A stretch of 45,007 bases of DNA from Anaerocolumna sp. (lineage in GTDB: Bacteria > Bacillota > Clostridia > Lachnospirales > Lachnospiraceae), in NCBI GenBank assembly GCA_029256725.1, contig JAQSXJ010000080.1:1-45007 (forward strand), given 5' to 3'. Below are positions 16,700 to 24,130 of the stretch, piece after piece. The notes below the pieces were generated by a model, which saw only the letters and a program-made list of their open reading frames with translations, made no database searches and had not been told where the DNA came from. Within the stretch, counting starts at the first letter, position 1; each line of letters opens with the position of its first letter. The position numbers and the translations under genes are program-made.

Positions 16700-17218
16700 A
16701 TGTATATAAAGCAATTAACAGAGTATGAAAAAGAAGCTTTAAAGGCTAGGAGAAATAAGATTAAGGAATATCAAGAAAATGGAATATGTTTTTCTTGTCA
16801 GAATTTTGTTAACGGTGATATTTTCCCCGATGATGGTTTGATTATTTATGAAGATAAATTGGTAAGATGTCAATTTGAAAAGTATCCGAGAGCTACTGGA
16901 CAGACAATAATTGTTTCACAAGAGCACTATGAAGATATTTCAGAAATGCCCTTAGAATTAGGAACTTATATATTAAAAATATCAAATGCTATTATAAAGC
17001 TGCATAAAGAAATACTAGACGCTGAGAAGGTATATATGTGCACAATCTGCGATGGTAAAAGAAATCATTTGCATTTTCAACTATTTCCAAGGCTAAAAGG
17101 AGAAACTATAGGATATCAAAATTTTACGAAAGAAGAAGGAATCCTCATGGATTATAAAGAAGAAGCTGAATTATACACTGCTAAGTTACATTATATGTTT
17201 AAGGGAAATGTATATTAG
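16700..17218 (+). CDS. HIT-superfamily protein, HxHxQ type
   Basis: 172-residue protein of the HIT/GalT nucleotide-transferase and hydrolase superfamily. The catalytic-site motif is NHLHFQLFPR with His123, His125 and Gln127: the third His of classical HIT hydrolases is Gln, as in GalT and Ap4A-phosphorylase-type enzymes. The core strand EKYPRATGQTIIVSQEHYED is the typical region before helix 1, and CFSCQN plus CTICDG may bind zinc. Substrates of this group are nucleoside phosphates or dinucleotides. TGGAGG lies before the ATG at 16700; an earlier TTG frame start overlaps that site and is rejected. It is a single gene. Confidence 0.8.
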   Translation: MYIKQLTEYEKEALKARRNKIKEYQENGICFSCQNFVNGDIFPDDGLIIYEDKLVRCQFEKYPRATGQTIIVSQEHYEDISEMPLELGTYILKISNAIIKLHKEILDAEKVYMCTICDGKRNHLHFQLFPRLKGETIGYQNFTKEEGILMDYKEEAELYTAKLHYMFKGNVY

Positions 17219-17504
17219 AATGTCTTGATATGAAGTAGTGGGTAATTATCAATCTTTAATACTTGTCAAAAAACAAGTTATTTAAAGGGTATTCATTATC
17301 AACATACCAGATGACTTTTTAATTGCTTTTAGAAAAGATTAATAACAAACTATTTATTTTCTATACTAAATAAGGAAAGAAACTTGGGTATGGAATATAC
17401 TATTGTAAACTAAAATTTAATCATTACTTTACAAGAAATTATCCATGGAAATTATCCTTAATATATTTAACACCTTTAACACATGCCCATAATACATATA
17501 TTGC
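17219..17504. other. Intergenic region before SOS-type promoter
   Basis: Mostly featureless AT-rich DNA. A short hairpin ACTTGT/ACAAGT near 17262-17280 could end transcription of the HIT gene, but the T-run is weak. Nothing else is seen. Confidence 0.35.
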
Positions 17505-17533
17505 TTGTTTTTCGAACGTATGTTTGTTATAAT
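17505..17533 (+). promoter_or_regulatory. Promoter containing a LexA (SOS)-type box
   Basis: TTGTTT (17505-17510), 17 bases, TATAAT (17528-17533). Between the two elements lies CGAACGTATGTTTG (17513-17526), which fits the Bacillus LexA/DinR consensus CGAACRNRYGTTYC at 13 of 14 positions. LexA bound here would block the promoter, so the gene downstream should be induced by DNA damage. Confidence 0.65.
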
Positions 17534-17553
17534 GTTTAAAGGAGGTGTATTAC

Positions 17554-17841
17554 ATGTCTTTTTATGATTCGTCCAAGGATAATCAGTCAACTCTTTTAAT
17601 TTCCGGCCAACCTATTAGTGTTGCTGCAGTTTTTAACCCCTTAGGTGATTTTAAGCCTCTTTATATTTCTATAACTGATTTATATGGAAATATGTGCAAA
17701 GTCAAGATTGACTGTATCAAATACAAAAAAGAGATACGTGGAGGGATTTCCTTTTGCTGTGTCTATACAATAGGTTCTACTCAAAGGGAATTTATTCTAA
17801 CTTTTTACATCAGAGATCATATGTGGCGCCTGGATGATTAG
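17554..17841 (+). CDS. Small protein behind an SOS-type promoter
   Basis: 95-residue soluble protein starting MSFYDSSKDNQSTLLISGQP; mostly beta strands by appearance (ISVAAVFNPLGDFKPLYISI, CCVYTIGSTQREFILTFYI), with no signal peptide and no motif I can name. AAAGGAGG lies eight bases before the ATG at 17554; a GTG nine bases earlier overlaps this site and is rejected. The promoter carries a LexA-type box, so a role in the DNA-damage response is inferred. Small proteins accompany Y-family polymerases in SOS operons of Firmicutes, but no polymerase gene follows here. Function unknown. Confidence 0.75.
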   Translation: MSFYDSSKDNQSTLLISGQPISVAAVFNPLGDFKPLYISITDLYGNMCKVKIDCIKYKKEIRGGISFCCVYTIGSTQREFILTFYIRDHMWRLDD

Positions 17842-17891
17842 CATATTTTTTTGCCTTGTCCAGAATATAATTTTAAACTGAGTATATAAAA

Positions 17892-17925
17892 AGTGCTATT
17901 CAACAATTAACTGTTGTATAGCACT
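17892..17925 (-). terminator. Hairpin between convergent genes
   Basis: 14-base arms AGTGCTATTCAACA (17892-17905) and TGTTGTATAGCACT (17912-17925) with one mismatch and a six-base loop; T-rich on the minus-strand side, so it mainly ends the AraC gene to its right. Confidence 0.75.
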
Positions 17926-17950
17926 GCCTATAAACATACCTATTTTTAAT

Positions 17951-18778
17951 TTACTGCATAAGATTTCTAAACTCCAAAGGACTAAGATTCACCAGTTTGC
18001 GAAAAATAGCACAGAAATAGCTAACATCTTGAAAACCTGCCATTGCTGCAATTGCTTTTATCTGCATATCCCGGTGCTGAATTATCAATTCTTTGCTCTT
18101 TCTTATTCTGACCAGATTGATATATTCCGTAACTGTATGGGATGTTATGCCTTTGAAGGAATGACAGAGGTGTTGAGGTGTGATTCCTGCTACATCAGAT
18201 AATTCAGCCAGCGTCAGCGGTTTATTATAATTTTTTTCAATATACTGCAATACTGGTTTTAACCTATTATATTTATTAGATATACTATTATCCGTCTTAT
18301 CCGAGATAAATTCTAGTAAATCCATCAGAATCTCATATGCCATTCTTGAAGCTTCCGTATTTTTAGCCGGATTACCCGTGTTTTCTGCTTCATATATTCT
18401 TACGATCTTATCAGATACGCCATGGGGTTTCGTTATGAAATAAACTCCAGAGTTCTTAATCTTCGCTGTTTGCTGTATAAACTTTCCTACATTCTCTCCT
18501 CCAAAGATTATCCAATCTACTTCCCATGATTCACTGAGTGCAGAGTACTCATGAGCTTCTTCTGGAAACAGGAGCATTCCCTGGTTTTCTGATATTGTAA
18601 ACGTACGGTCACCTATCTTTAATTCACCGCTGCCATGGCGGCACTGGATCCATTGATAATGAGGAAAACCATTGGGGCGGCTTATGTGTTCCTGTTCATA
18701 ACTGCATCCCACCCCTATAATATAATAAGGCAGTGCCATATCAAATTCTGTTATCATAGGAAATATCATTTTCTTCAT
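17951..18778 (-). CDS. AraC-family transcriptional regulator
   Basis: 275-residue regulator. The N-terminal half is a cupin-type sensor (FPHYQWIQCRHGSGELKIGD, ISENQGMLLFPEEAHEYSAL), the C-terminal 100 residues hold two helix-turn-helix motifs (LTLAELSDVAGITPQHLCHS and IKAIAAMAGFQDVSYFCAIF) and the ending RKLVNLSPLEFRNL. AGGGAG precedes the ATG. It is transcribed away from the GH42 beta-galactosidase gene across a 348-base region that contains a 12-copy hexamer repeat, and is the likely regulator of that gene in response to a galactoside. Confidence 0.92.
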   Translation of the reverse strand: MKKMIFPMITEFDMALPYYIIGVGCSYEQEHISRPNGFPHYQWIQCRHGSGELKIGDRTFTISENQGMLLFPEEAHEYSALSESWEVDWIIFGGENVGKFIQQTAKIKNSGVYFITKPHGVSDKIVRIYEAENTGNPAKNTEASRMAYEILMDLLEFISDKTDNSISNKYNRLKPVLQYIEKNYNKPLTLAELSDVAGITPQHLCHSFKGITSHTVTEYINLVRIRKSKELIIQHRDMQIKAIAAMAGFQDVSYFCAIFRKLVNLSPLEFRNLMQ

Positions 18779-18890
18779 TGATGTTCTCCCTGCGTATATT
18801 TACTCCATATATAATAAGTTTATAACCTACTTTATATAGTATCTGTTTGAATTTATGGATAATATTATAATAATCTTTCTCACAAGTATC

Positions 18891-18966
18891 TATTTCTATT
18901 TCTATTTCTATTTCTATTTCTATTTCTATTTCTATTTCTATTTCTATTTCTATTTCTATTTCTATT
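18891..18966. repeat. Hexanucleotide tract (TATTTC)12
   Basis: Twelve perfect tandem copies of TATTTC at 18891-18962 plus a partial copy to 18966. The tract lies in the divergent control region between the AraC gene and the beta-galactosidase gene, about 65 bases upstream of the likely -35 element of the latter. Length changes by slippage would alter spacing by six bases per copy. Confidence 0.95.
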
Positions 18967-19031
18967 AATTATCTCAAAACTCTCAATAAATGCAATCTTA
19001 ATATTTTCATATCCTAATTAAAATGCTCTGA

Positions 19032-19060
19032 TTGATAATGAATTTATTAGATGATAACAT
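19032..19060 (+). promoter_or_regulatory. Likely promoter of the beta-galactosidase gene
   Basis: TTGATA (19032-19037), 17-base spacer, TAACAT (19055-19060), about 70 bases before the ATG. The -10 element is imperfect, in keeping with an activator-dependent promoter. Confidence 0.45.
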
Positions 19061-19126
19061 ATTAATATAGTAATACTCGTATTCACATTGTATATCATTA
19101 AAATTATAAATGAAAGGATTTTTTCA

Positions 19127-21130
19127 ATGAACAAGTTATTATATGGAGTTGCCTATTACGATGAATATATGCCCTATGAGAGATTACAGGAAGATGTTAA
19201 GATGATGAAAGCGGCCGGTATTAACGTGGTGAGAATTGCTGAATCCACTTGGAGTACCTTGGAGCCACAGGAGGGAATTTTTAATTTCCATCATATCGAC
19301 CGTGTCCTTGCTGCCATGGAAGCGGCTGATATTAAGGTTATAATCGGCACACCAACTTATGCAGTTCCCACTTGGATGGTAAAGGCGCATCCCGATGTAC
19401 TTGCCATTACACCCCAGGGTCAGAGCAAATATGGTCCCAGACAGAACATGGATATCACAAATCCCACTTATCTTTACTATTCAGAACGAGTTATACGAAA
19501 ATTGATGGAGCATGTAAAAGATCATCCCAGTGTAATTGGATATCAAGTTGATAATGAAACCAAACACTATAATGCCTGCGGATCAAATGTCCAGCACCGC
19601 TTTATAAAATATCTGAAAGATAAATTTGAAAATCTTGAAGACCTTAATAAAGCCTATGGCTTTGATTATTGGAGTAACCGTATTAACGACTGGAACGACT
19701 TCCCTGATGTAACGGCTACTATTAACGGAAGCTTATCTTCTGAATTTGCAAGGTTTCAAAGAAGTCTGGTCACGGAATTCTTAAACTGGCAAGCTGAGAT
19801 TATACGTGAGTATAAAAGAGACGAGCAGTTTATTACCCACAATTTTGACTTTGCCTGGAGAGGTCATTCCTTTGGCATCCAGACTGATGTGAATCATTTT
19901 GACGCCGCAAGATCACTGGATATTGCCGGTGTAGACATCTATCATCCTTCACAGGAAGAGCTTACCGGCAGAGAGATTTCCTTTGGCGGAGATGTTGCCC
20001 GCTCTATGAAACGGGATAATTATTTTGTTATCGAAACTGAAGCACAGGCTTTTGCAGGCTGGGTTCCTTTTCCCGGGCAGCTTAAACTGCAAGCTTTCAG
20101 CCATCTGGCCTCCGGTGCGAATATGGTATCCTACTGGCACTGGCACTCACTGCATAATGCAATTGAAACCTACTGGAAAGGCTTATTAAGTCATGATTTC
20201 CAACCCAATCCAGCTTATGAGGAAGCGAAAATAATCGGAAAAGCATTTGATAGATTAAGCCCAAAACTTATTAATCTTAAGAAACAGAACAAGGTTGCCG
20301 TGCTTTTCAGCAATGAGTCCCTTACTGCCCTTAACTCCTTTTCAGGCTTTAACGAAGGACTGGAATATAATACCATACTTCGTCGTATGTATGATGCCTT
20401 GTATAACTTAAATGTTCCGTGCGATTTTATCGATCCTTCCAGCGAGACAATTGAAGACTATTCACTAATATTGGTACCAGCATTATACGCTGCTCCGGAT
20501 AGTCTTCTTAATCGCCTGAATACTTATGTAGAAAATGGTGGAAATATTATTTATGGCTTAAGAAGTGGTTTTACTGATGATAATGTTAAAGTCAGAGCCT
20601 CTAAGCAGCCAGGTATAATTGAAAAAGCTTGTGGTGTATCCTATTCTCAGTTTGTTTCAGCAAAAAATGTTACTTTAAAGGATTATACTTATGAGATAGA
20701 TAGTGCTGAGACTAATGTTCAGACACTTATTGAACTGCTGACTCCTACAACTGCCAAAATACTGGCTCGTTATAATCATCCTTACTGGGGAGAATATGCT
20801 GCGATTACACAGAATCAATATGGTACGGGAACTGCCACTTACATCGGTTGTCTGCCAGGAGCCGAACTGATGGAAGCAATATTAAAACCTCTCCTTACCA
20901 GTACCGGTCTCTGGGACAAAGACCAGGAGCTTCACTTCCCCTTAATCACCAAATCCGGTATTAACCAAGAGGGTAAAAAACTTCATTATTACTTTAATTA
21001 TTCCATGGAACCGCATTCCTTTGAATATCCTCATGACTCAGGAACAGAACTGCTAACAGAATCAAAGATTACCACAAGAGAAGAAATACTTCTTGAGCCT
21101 TGGGGAATCCGTATTATAGAAGAAATCTAA
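19127..21130 (+). CDS. Beta-galactosidase, glycoside hydrolase family 42
   Basis: 667-residue retaining beta-galactosidase without signal peptide, so intracellular. It opens with LLYGVAYYDEYMPYERL and VVRIAESTWSTLEPQEGIF, typical of the GH42 barrel. The acid/base Glu is in GYQVDNETKHYN (Glu144) and the nucleophile region is FVIETEAQAFAGW (Glu303 the likely nucleophile); ANMVSYWHWHSLHNAIETYW lines the active site. The middle domain (residues about 390-590) is the trimerisation domain and the end a small beta domain, the normal family layout and length. AAAGGA lies nine bases before the ATG at 19127; an upstream TTG frame start has no ribosome site. Likely acts on galactosides taken up by transporters encoded elsewhere; controlled by the divergent AraC gene. 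Confidence 0.95.
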   Translation: MNKLLYGVAYYDEYMPYERLQEDVKMMKAAGINVVRIAESTWSTLEPQEGIFNFHHIDRVLAAMEAADIKVIIGTPTYAVPTWMVKAHPDVLAITPQGQSKYGPRQNMDITNPTYLYYSERVIRKLMEHVKDHPSVIGYQVDNETKHYNACGSNVQHRFIKYLKDKFENLEDLNKAYGFDYWSNRINDWNDFPDVTATINGSLSSEFARFQRSLVTEFLNWQAEIIREYKRDEQFITHNFDFAWRGHSFGIQTDVNHFDAARSLDIAGVDIYHPSQEELTGREISFGGDVARSMKRDNYFVIETEAQAFAGWVPFPGQLKLQAFSHLASGANMVSYWHWHSLHNAIETYWKGLLSHDFQPNPAYEEAKIIGKAFDRLSPKLINLKKQNKVAVLFSNESLTALNSFSGFNEGLEYNTILRRMYDALYNLNVPCDFIDPSSETIEDYSLILVPALYAAPDSLLNRLNTYVENGGNIIYGLRSGFTDDNVKVRASKQPGIIEKACGVSYSQFVSAKNVTLKDYTYEIDSAETNVQTLIELLTPTTAKILARYNHPYWGEYAAITQNQYGTGTATYIGCLPGAELMEAILKPLLTSTGLWDKDQELHFPLITKSGINQEGKKLHYYFNYSMEPHSFEYPHDSGTELLTESKITTREEILLEPWGIRIIEEI

Positions 21131-21252
21131 TAGAATCCTTATTAATGTTCACACTCTTTTCAAGAACATTTCAAAGATAGGACATATTTAGAGACTATAC
21201 TTAGAACATAAGTTAGTTAATACACCTTATAAATATAACTTTTTTCATAAAA

Positions 21253-21277
21253 GGCCAGCAAGTTTTACTTGCTGGCC
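21253..21277 (-). terminator. Terminator of the AAC(3)-like gene
   Basis: Ten-pair perfect stem GGCCAGCAAG (21253-21262) / CTTGCTGGCC (21268-21277) with a five-base loop, followed on the minus strand by TTTTATG. It lies nine bases after the stop codon and could also serve the convergent beta-galactosidase gene. Confidence 0.9.
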
Positions 21278-21286
21278 ACTCCTCTT

Positions 21287-22030
21287 TTACAGATCTGGAT
21301 TACGTTTCAGATAGACACTTGTTAAATCCGCCATAGCAACCGCCTCTCCCAGTATACTATCTGCATCACCTATTTTACCTTTCTTTATAATTCCTTCATG
21401 AAGAAAAGGTACTTCCAGCTTTCCGTAGTTTTGTGATACATCTCCAATTACAGGATTATGATGGCGGTACATGGGTCGTTCCATTATCTGACCTTCAGAT
21501 GTAACTATTTTAAGTAACTGGTATTTATTATCGAGGCGCAGAGGTATATTATTCCACTCCTCTACACTATGAATGAACGTATTACGTCTTAAATCACAGC
21601 CCAGAAAGAGTATCTTTGCCTTTTTGTCATACAGCCTTCCCCAACAGCCCTCTCTGGGACAAGGGGTATCTAATTGCTCTTCTCCAGCGGTAAAAGTTTC
21701 AGCATCTTTACCAAGGGCAGCTACCGAGTGGGTAGGATGCAGCGAACGAATAACGCCCGGACGTTTTAAAAAGAGGTTGGTTAGAATACCGACACAGGAT
21801 GGCTCTGTTTTGGGGTTATATACACAATATTCTTCGTTAATCTTGTCCCATGTGTGAGTAGGGAAAATTAGAAGTCCCTGCTGCATGTATTCAATTAAGG
21901 CATCCAGTACTGTCTCTGCACCACCCTCAACTTCTCCGATTGCTTTCATAGAGGAATGAACCAGTAAAGTATCATCGGATTTTATTCCTATAACTGAAAG
22001 ACCATTTATAATATCTAATTTCGTATACAT
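21287..22030 (-). CDS. Aminoglycoside 3-N-acetyltransferase family protein (AAC(3)/YokD-like)
   Basis: 247-residue acetyl-CoA-dependent acyltransferase of the AAC(3) family. Typical segments are DDTLLVHSSMKAIGEVEGG (acetyl-CoA pocket), LLIFPTHTWD, GILTNLFLKRPGVIRSLHP followed by THSVAALGKDA (conserved His), CWGRLYDKKAKILFLGCD, and the late VEEWNNIP. Chromosomal members in Firmicutes such as YokD often have no proven aminoglycoside activity, so resistance should not be assumed from sequence. AAGGAG lies before the ATG and a strong terminator follows. No partner gene on the same strand. Confidence 0.9.
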   Translation of the reverse strand: MYTKLDIINGLSVIGIKSDDTLLVHSSMKAIGEVEGGAETVLDALIEYMQQGLLIFPTHTWDKINEEYCVYNPKTEPSCVGILTNLFLKRPGVIRSLHPTHSVAALGKDAETFTAGEEQLDTPCPREGCWGRLYDKKAKILFLGCDLRRNTFIHSVEEWNNIPLRLDNKYQLLKIVTSEGQIMERPMYRHHNPVIGDVSQNYGKLEVPFLHEGIIKKGKIGDADSILGEAVAMADLTSVYLKRNPDL

Positions 22031-22406
22031 CCTTTACTCCTTTATCCTATCTATAAATTCTATAATTGATTAGCTGTATTAAAAATAAGCTTTTTCTTAT
22101 ACGAATTTTATTACAATTATATTCTATTCGTCTCATCTTACCATCATATCTGTTAGAAAATATAACTAACAATGCTTATCTCTAATATCTTAACATACCA
22201 AATCCATCCAATCAATGGATATCTTAGTAATTAGTTCATTATAAATATTGAATATTGCAAAATACAAACTCCATCCGATAAATGCAATCAAATTGAGAAT
22301 CTATTGTAAAAATTACAAATATAAAAAAATCCTTTGCAAAAATTTTTATATCATTATAGGATGATAACTGACATCGATGTACGAAAAATGAAAGGAATTA
22401 AGATCA
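22031..22406. other. Divergent intergenic region, nothing specific seen
   Basis: About 375 very AT-rich bases between the AAC(3)-like and GyrI-like genes. Possible weak promoters are present on both strands but none is convincing; no repeat or hairpin stands out. Confidence 0.4.
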
Positions 22407-22856
22407 TTGAACATTGAAAATATACCCTGCACTAAAGTTGCTTATATAAAGCAGGTAGGACCCTATGGTGACAACAATAGACAGTCTATGGACAGACTGA
22501 AAGCCTGGGGTAAAGGTATGAATTTACTGAACGAGGACTCCGTACTATTAGGAATAGCTTATGATAATCCGGCTTTTGTTGAAAGTGATAAATGCCGATA
22601 TGATACCTGTTTGATTATAGCGGAGGATTATGTTATAAACGATACTTGCATACAGGAGGGCCGTATACAAGGTGGAAAATATGCAGTATTTCAGATAGAA
22701 CATACGGCAGAGGCTGTAGAAGAAGCTTGGAATACCATTTTTTCAACTATAAACTATGAAAACTGCCAGTTGGACGAAGGCAGACCAATTATGGAAAGGT
22801 ACCATTCTAAGCTGTTGATAGCGCATTATTGTGAGATTTGTGTACCTATACATTGA
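22407..22856 (+). CDS. GyrI-like small-molecule-binding domain protein
   Basis: 149-residue stand-alone GyrI-like (SOUL/effector-binding) domain, of the type found behind AraC or MerR HTH domains and as free drug-binding proteins. Signs are the opening IPCTKVAYIKQVGPYGDN, the middle LLGIAYDNP and CRYDTCLIIAED, and the signature GRIQGGKYAVFQIEHTAEAV then EEAWNTIF. No HTH is attached. The start is a TTG; AAAGGA lies about ten bases upstream and no in-frame ATG is available. It may bind a hydrophobic or cationic small molecule. A terminator follows, so it is monocistronic. Confidence 0.88.
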   Translation: MNIENIPCTKVAYIKQVGPYGDNNRQSMDRLKAWGKGMNLLNEDSVLLGIAYDNPAFVESDKCRYDTCLIIAEDYVINDTCIQEGRIQGGKYAVFQIEHTAEAVEEAWNTIFSTINYENCQLDEGRPIMERYHSKLLIAHYCEICVPIH

Positions 22857-22882
22857 TTAAAAGCCTAACCGTTTAGATCTGA

Positions 22883-22915
22883 GTACTGGGAAATTGCACT
22901 GCAACTTCCCAGTAC
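22883..22915 (+). terminator. Terminator of the GyrI-like gene
   Basis: Ten-pair stem GTACTGGGAA (22883-22892) / TTCCCAGTAC (22906-22915) with further pairing TTGC/GCAA inside, followed by CTCTTTTCTTC on the plus strand. Lies between convergent genes. Confidence 0.85.
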
Positions 22916-22927
22916 CTCTTTTCTTCA

Positions 22928-23752
22928 TTAAACATTATTCTTGATATATGTTGTAGGTGAGATTCCTTTAATTTTCTTAAAAGCCTTGGAAAAATACAGA
23001 TTATCATTAAAGCCAACGGAGTAACCCACTGCTCCCACCGACAGCTCGGAATTCTTTAGCAGATGGCAAGCTTGTTCTATTCGAAACTCCAGAACATACT
23101 CTTCCGGTGATTTATGGTAGTGCTTTTTAAATACCCTGTATAGCTGGCTCCTGCTGATACCGATATAATCAGCAATTCCCTGAACCGTTAATTCTTCTGC
23201 ATAATTATATTCTATATATTCTGCTGCCTTTTGTGTGTAGAGCGTTACGGTATCATGACGTTCTTTCACAGAAGCATGTTCTGCAAAAAACCCTAAGGCA
23301 AGCAACAAGTGCCCTGCCATTTTAATTTTATCCGAATCCGTGTTACCTTTTGCATCATATATTTCCATCAAGAGCTTTTCAAAACTTCCATCCATATTGG
23401 TATGAATCACTGGATTCTCTTCTGAAAAATCAGTTTTACCGAGTATTATTCTGGTATCATTTCCATGAAATCCAACCCAGTAATACTCCCAGGGCTCTTC
23501 TTTGTCGGCACAGTAAGATATTTCAGTATATGGATAAATCATAAATGTACTTCCGGCTGCTATCTCATATCTCCTATTACCGGCAGTATATGCTCCCTTC
23601 CCTGAAACCACATAATGCAGCAGATAAAAATTCCGAATTCCGGGCCCCCATTTATGAAGACTTGTACATTGCTCTCTGCCCACATTATTTACACGTATGG
23701 AAAGAGATTCCTTGCCGCTGGAAACAAAAGATATCTTAGAATTATTGCTCAT
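22928..23752 (-). CDS. AraC-family transcriptional regulator
   Basis: 274-residue regulator with an N-terminal arabinose-binding-like cupin (GPGIRNFYLLHYVVSGKGAY, GSTFMIYPYTEISYCADKEE, WEYYWVGFHG) and a C-terminal AraC HTH pair (LTVQGIADYIGISRSQLYRV and VGAVGYSVGFNDNLYFSKAF, ending KKIKGISPTTYIKNNV). The WxYYWVGFxG motif is typical of alpha-galactoside and raffinose-type regulators such as MsmR. The frame is open 87 bases upstream, but a good promoter lies within that stretch, so the start is the ATG at 23752. It is divergent from galE, and galactose-type control of galE is likely. Confidence 0.92.
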   Translation of the reverse strand: MSNNSKISFVSSGKESLSIRVNNVGREQCTSLHKWGPGIRNFYLLHYVVSGKGAYTAGNRRYEIAAGSTFMIYPYTEISYCADKEEPWEYYWVGFHGNDTRIILGKTDFSEENPVIHTNMDGSFEKLLMEIYDAKGNTDSDKIKMAGHLLLALGFFAEHASVKERHDTVTLYTQKAAEYIEYNYAEELTVQGIADYIGISRSQLYRVFKKHYHKSPEEYVLEFRIEQACHLLKNSELSVGAVGYSVGFNDNLYFSKAFKKIKGISPTTYIKNNV

Positions 23753-23786
23753 ACCTGCTCTCTCACTCCTTATATTTATACTATAG

Positions 23787-23815
23787 ATTATAACTCCCAT
23801 CAAACTTACATGCAA
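23787..23815 (-). promoter_or_regulatory. Promoter of the AraC gene upstream of galE
   Basis: Minus strand TTGCAT (23810-23815), 17 bases, TATAAT (23787-23792). Transcription would begin near 23780, which fixes the start codon at 23752. Confidence 0.75.
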
Positions 23816-23882
23816 CATAAATACATATAATTGCAACATTGAATACTGGAATAAACCGGATTTTCACGGTATGATAAGTACA

Positions 23883-23896
23883 GTAAATCGATTTAC
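23883..23896. promoter_or_regulatory. Perfect palindrome GTAAATCGATTTAC (LacI-type operator candidate)
   Basis: A 14-base perfect palindrome with a central CG, the usual style of LacI/GalR-family and cre-like operators. It lies between the divergent AraC and galE genes, upstream of the AraC promoter and of the tandem repeats. No LacI-type gene is in the window. Confidence 0.4.
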
Positions 23897-23916
23897 AAGT
23901 TATAAAAACCAAAGGA

Positions 23917-24077
23917 CTGCTTTTTAACTACAGATTCAGGAATATTAAATCAAAAAGTTGTTTTCCAACTACGGATTTAGGAATATTAAATCAAAGATCT
24001 GTTTTCAACTACAGATTCAGGAATATCAAACCAGAGAGCTGTTTTTCAACTATGGATTCAGGCTTATCAAATCGATG
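23917..24077. repeat. Four tandem imperfect 41-bp repeats
   Basis: Units begin at 23917, 23958, 23999 and 24039 (periods 41, 41, 40). Each reads roughly CTGTTTTTCAACTACAGATT followed by CAGGAATATTAAATCAAAGAG; the last unit is the most diverged and truncated. They fill the space immediately upstream of galE. Function unknown; repeated regulator-binding sites would explain the helical spacing of about four turns. Confidence 0.9.
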
Positions 24078-24130
24078 ATTTAATATTTACGACAGCAGTT
24101 AAAACGAAAAATGAATAGAAGGAGAACCCC

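Noticed and set aside
18891..18966. CRISPR or coding repeat
   Set aside because: It is a simple hexamer microsatellite with no spacers and lies between genes.
21287..22030. Acquired aminoglycoside resistance gene
   Set aside because: It is a chromosomal AAC(3)/YokD-like gene with no mobile context; family membership alone does not show drug acetylation.
23917..24077. CRISPR array
   Set aside because: The 41-bp units abut each other and differ by scattered point changes; there are no unique spacers and no cas genes.
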